DNA from: CAYPNF01 sp964411985 | Lineage (GTDB): Bacteria > Verrucomicrobiota > Verrucomicrobiia > Limisphaerales > J093 | DNA: 14,315 nucleotides | NCBI GenBank assembly: GCA_964411985.1 | Contig: CAYPNF010000101.1 | Span: 1-14,315, forward strand | Direction: 5' to 3' | Shown: positions 13,256-14,315 of the stretch, in pieces | Layout: every line of letters begins with the position of its first letter | Position numbering within the stretch: position 1 is the stretch's first letter | The notes under the pieces: generated by a model | Databases searched by the model: none | Seen by the model: only the letters and a program-made list of their open reading frames with translations | Told to the model about the DNA's origin: nothing | Translations under genes and position numbers: made by a program

Positions 13256-14315
13256 ATGGCTAAAGAATCATTTCAACGTACGAAACCGCACGTAAACATT
13301 GGCACGATTGGCCACATCGATCATGGCAAGTCCACGTTGACCGCTGCTATCGTTGAGGTCCAGGCCCGTAAGGGACTTGCTAACAAGATCTCCTACGCCG
13401 ACATCACCAAGGGTGGTACCGTGCGTGACGAAACCAAGACCGTTACCATTGCGATTTCGCACGTGGAGTATCAGAGCAATCAGCGTCACTACGCCCATGT
13501 GGATTGCCCGGGGCATGCCGACTACATCAAGAACATGATCACGGGTGCCGCCAAGATGGACGGTGCAATTCTTGTGGTTGACTCTTCCGAAGGCCCGATG
13601 CCTCAGACTCGCGAGCACATTCTCCTCGCGCGCCAGGTGGGCGTTCCTGCCATGGTAGTGTTTCTGAACAAGGTTGACTTGGTCGACGACCCGGAATTGT
13701 TGGATCTCGTCGAAATGGAGGTGCGCGACCTCCTCACCAAGTACGGTTTCCCTGGCGAGACGACTCCGATCGTTCGCGGCAGCTCCAAGCTGGCTTTGGC
13801 TGGTGACCCGAAAGGGGAGCAGGGGATCCAAGACTTGCTGGATGCCGTGGATTCTCACATCCCGCTGCCGACGCGCGAGGTTGATAAACCGTTCTTGATG
13901 AGCGTGGAAGACGTGTTCAACATTGAAGGTCGTGGAACGGTCGTCACCGGCCGTGTGGAGCGTGGCGAGCTAAACCGCATGACCGATGTGGAGATCGTCG
14001 GGCTCAAAGAGACCCGTAAGACTGTCGCGACGGACATCGAGATGTTCCGCAAGCTGTTGGACAAGGCGAGTGCTGGCGATAACGTGGGTGTTCTTCTGCG
14101 CGGTACGAAGAAGGAAGATGTCGAGCGTGGCATGGTCCTGGCCAAACCCGGATCGATCACCCCTCACACTCACTTCAAAGCCGAAGTTTACGTTCTTTCG
14201 AAGGAAGAGGGTGGCCGTCACACCCCGTTCTTCACCAATTACCGTCCGCAGTTTTACTTCCGTACCACCGACGTCACGGGCACGATGACTCTGCCGGAAG
14301 GCGTGGAAATGGTGA
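13256..14315 (+). CDS. tuf: Translation elongation factor Tu (3' end cut by window)
   Basis: EF-Tu carries aminoacyl-tRNA to the ribosome as a GTPase. 353 codons of about 395-400 are present; the frame is open at the window edge. The start ATG follows AGGA at six bases. The P-loop is GHIDHGKS, the switch II motif is DCPGHADY, and NKVD supplies the guanine-binding motif; domain 2 begins around PFLMSVEDVFNIEGRGTVVT and domain 3 around AEVYVLSKEEGGRHTPFF, which ends in TNYRPQFYFRTTDVTG. Two things depart from textbook EF-Tu: the P-loop ends in Ser instead of Thr, and switch I reads KGGTVRDETKTVTIAI instead of ERxRGITI. I recall the latter as a PVC-group form. It is co-directional with the upstream tRNA-Thr. 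Confidence 0.97.
   Translation, partial: MAKESFQRTKPHVNIGTIGHIDHGKSTLTAAIVEVQARKGLANKISYADITKGGTVRDETKTVTIAISHVEYQSNQRHYAHVDCPGHADYIKNMITGAAKMDGAILVVDSSEGPMPQTREHILLARQVGVPAMVVFLNKVDLVDDPELLDLVEMEVRDLLTKYGFPGETTPIVRGSSKLALAGDPKGEQGIQDLLDAVDSHIPLPTREVDKPFLMSVEDVFNIEGRGTVVTGRVERGELNRMTDVEIVGLKETRKTVATDIEMFRKLLDKASAGDNVGVLLRGTKKEDVERGMVLAKPGSITPHTHFKAEVYVLSKEEGGRHTPFFTNYRPQFYFRTTDVTGTMTLPEGVEMV

Noticed and set aside
13268..13858. 196-codon minus-strand frame inside tuf
   Set aside because: It is the antisense of the highly conserved EF-Tu coding sequence.

Overview
The window looks like a piece of a chromosome from the Verrucomicrobiota/PVC group. The main evidence is the EF-Tu at the right edge. 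Its switch I region reads KGGTVRDETKTVTIAISHVEY instead of the usual ERxRGITI, a form I remember from planctomycete and verrucomicrobial EF-Tu. A tRNA-Thr(GGT) lies directly upstream of tuf. Genes are sparse, spacers are long and GC-rich, and the spacers carry interspersed repeats. I could run no database search, so the taxonomy is an inference.

Right flank (about 12.39-14.3 kb): this is ordinary housekeeping DNA. tRNA-Thr and tuf (cut off by the window end) read rightwards. The competence gene dprA reads leftwards from almost the same point. dprA is broken: its N-terminal domain and half of its Rossmann fold are intact, but after the GTG turn that normally precedes the YPxEN segment the frame runs into foreign sequence and stops. 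Immediately beyond the break sits a serine recombinase gene (10712-12343, leftwards), with a consensus-like sigma70 promoter (TTGACA-N17-TAGAAT) just inside the junction. The simplest reading is an integrative element that inserted into dprA through its own serine recombinase and left its right end here. The missing dprA C-terminus is nowhere in the window, so the left end, if it survives, is outside it.

Region left of the junction (1-12.38 kb): this would be element cargo, or a mosaic accessory region. From left to right it holds: an empty 0.6 kb; a secreted S9 prolyl-oligopeptidase-type peptidase fused to a C-terminal FGE/SUMF1-type domain; a small conserved 81-residue protein; a secreted HSL-type alpha/beta hydrolase; a decayed receiver-domain remnant; a DUF2007-like protein with two membrane segments; a membrane protein with an HEAGH zinc motif; a spermidine-synthase-like methyltransferase; a small secreted protein; and a doubtful 65-residue frame. 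These genes do not form an operon or an evident joint pathway. Most stand alone, with spacers of 0.2-0.7 kb.

The spacers contain two families of about 150 bp repeats. Family 1 has three copies plus one upstream-half fragment; family 2 has two copies. All lie in the same orientation and share a core, GCATGTGTCGAACATT. Two family 1 copies end just before rightward genes (hydrolase and methyltransferase). With the dprA junction, these repeats are the least explained part of the window. I see no CRISPR array, rRNA, transposase or recognisable defence system.
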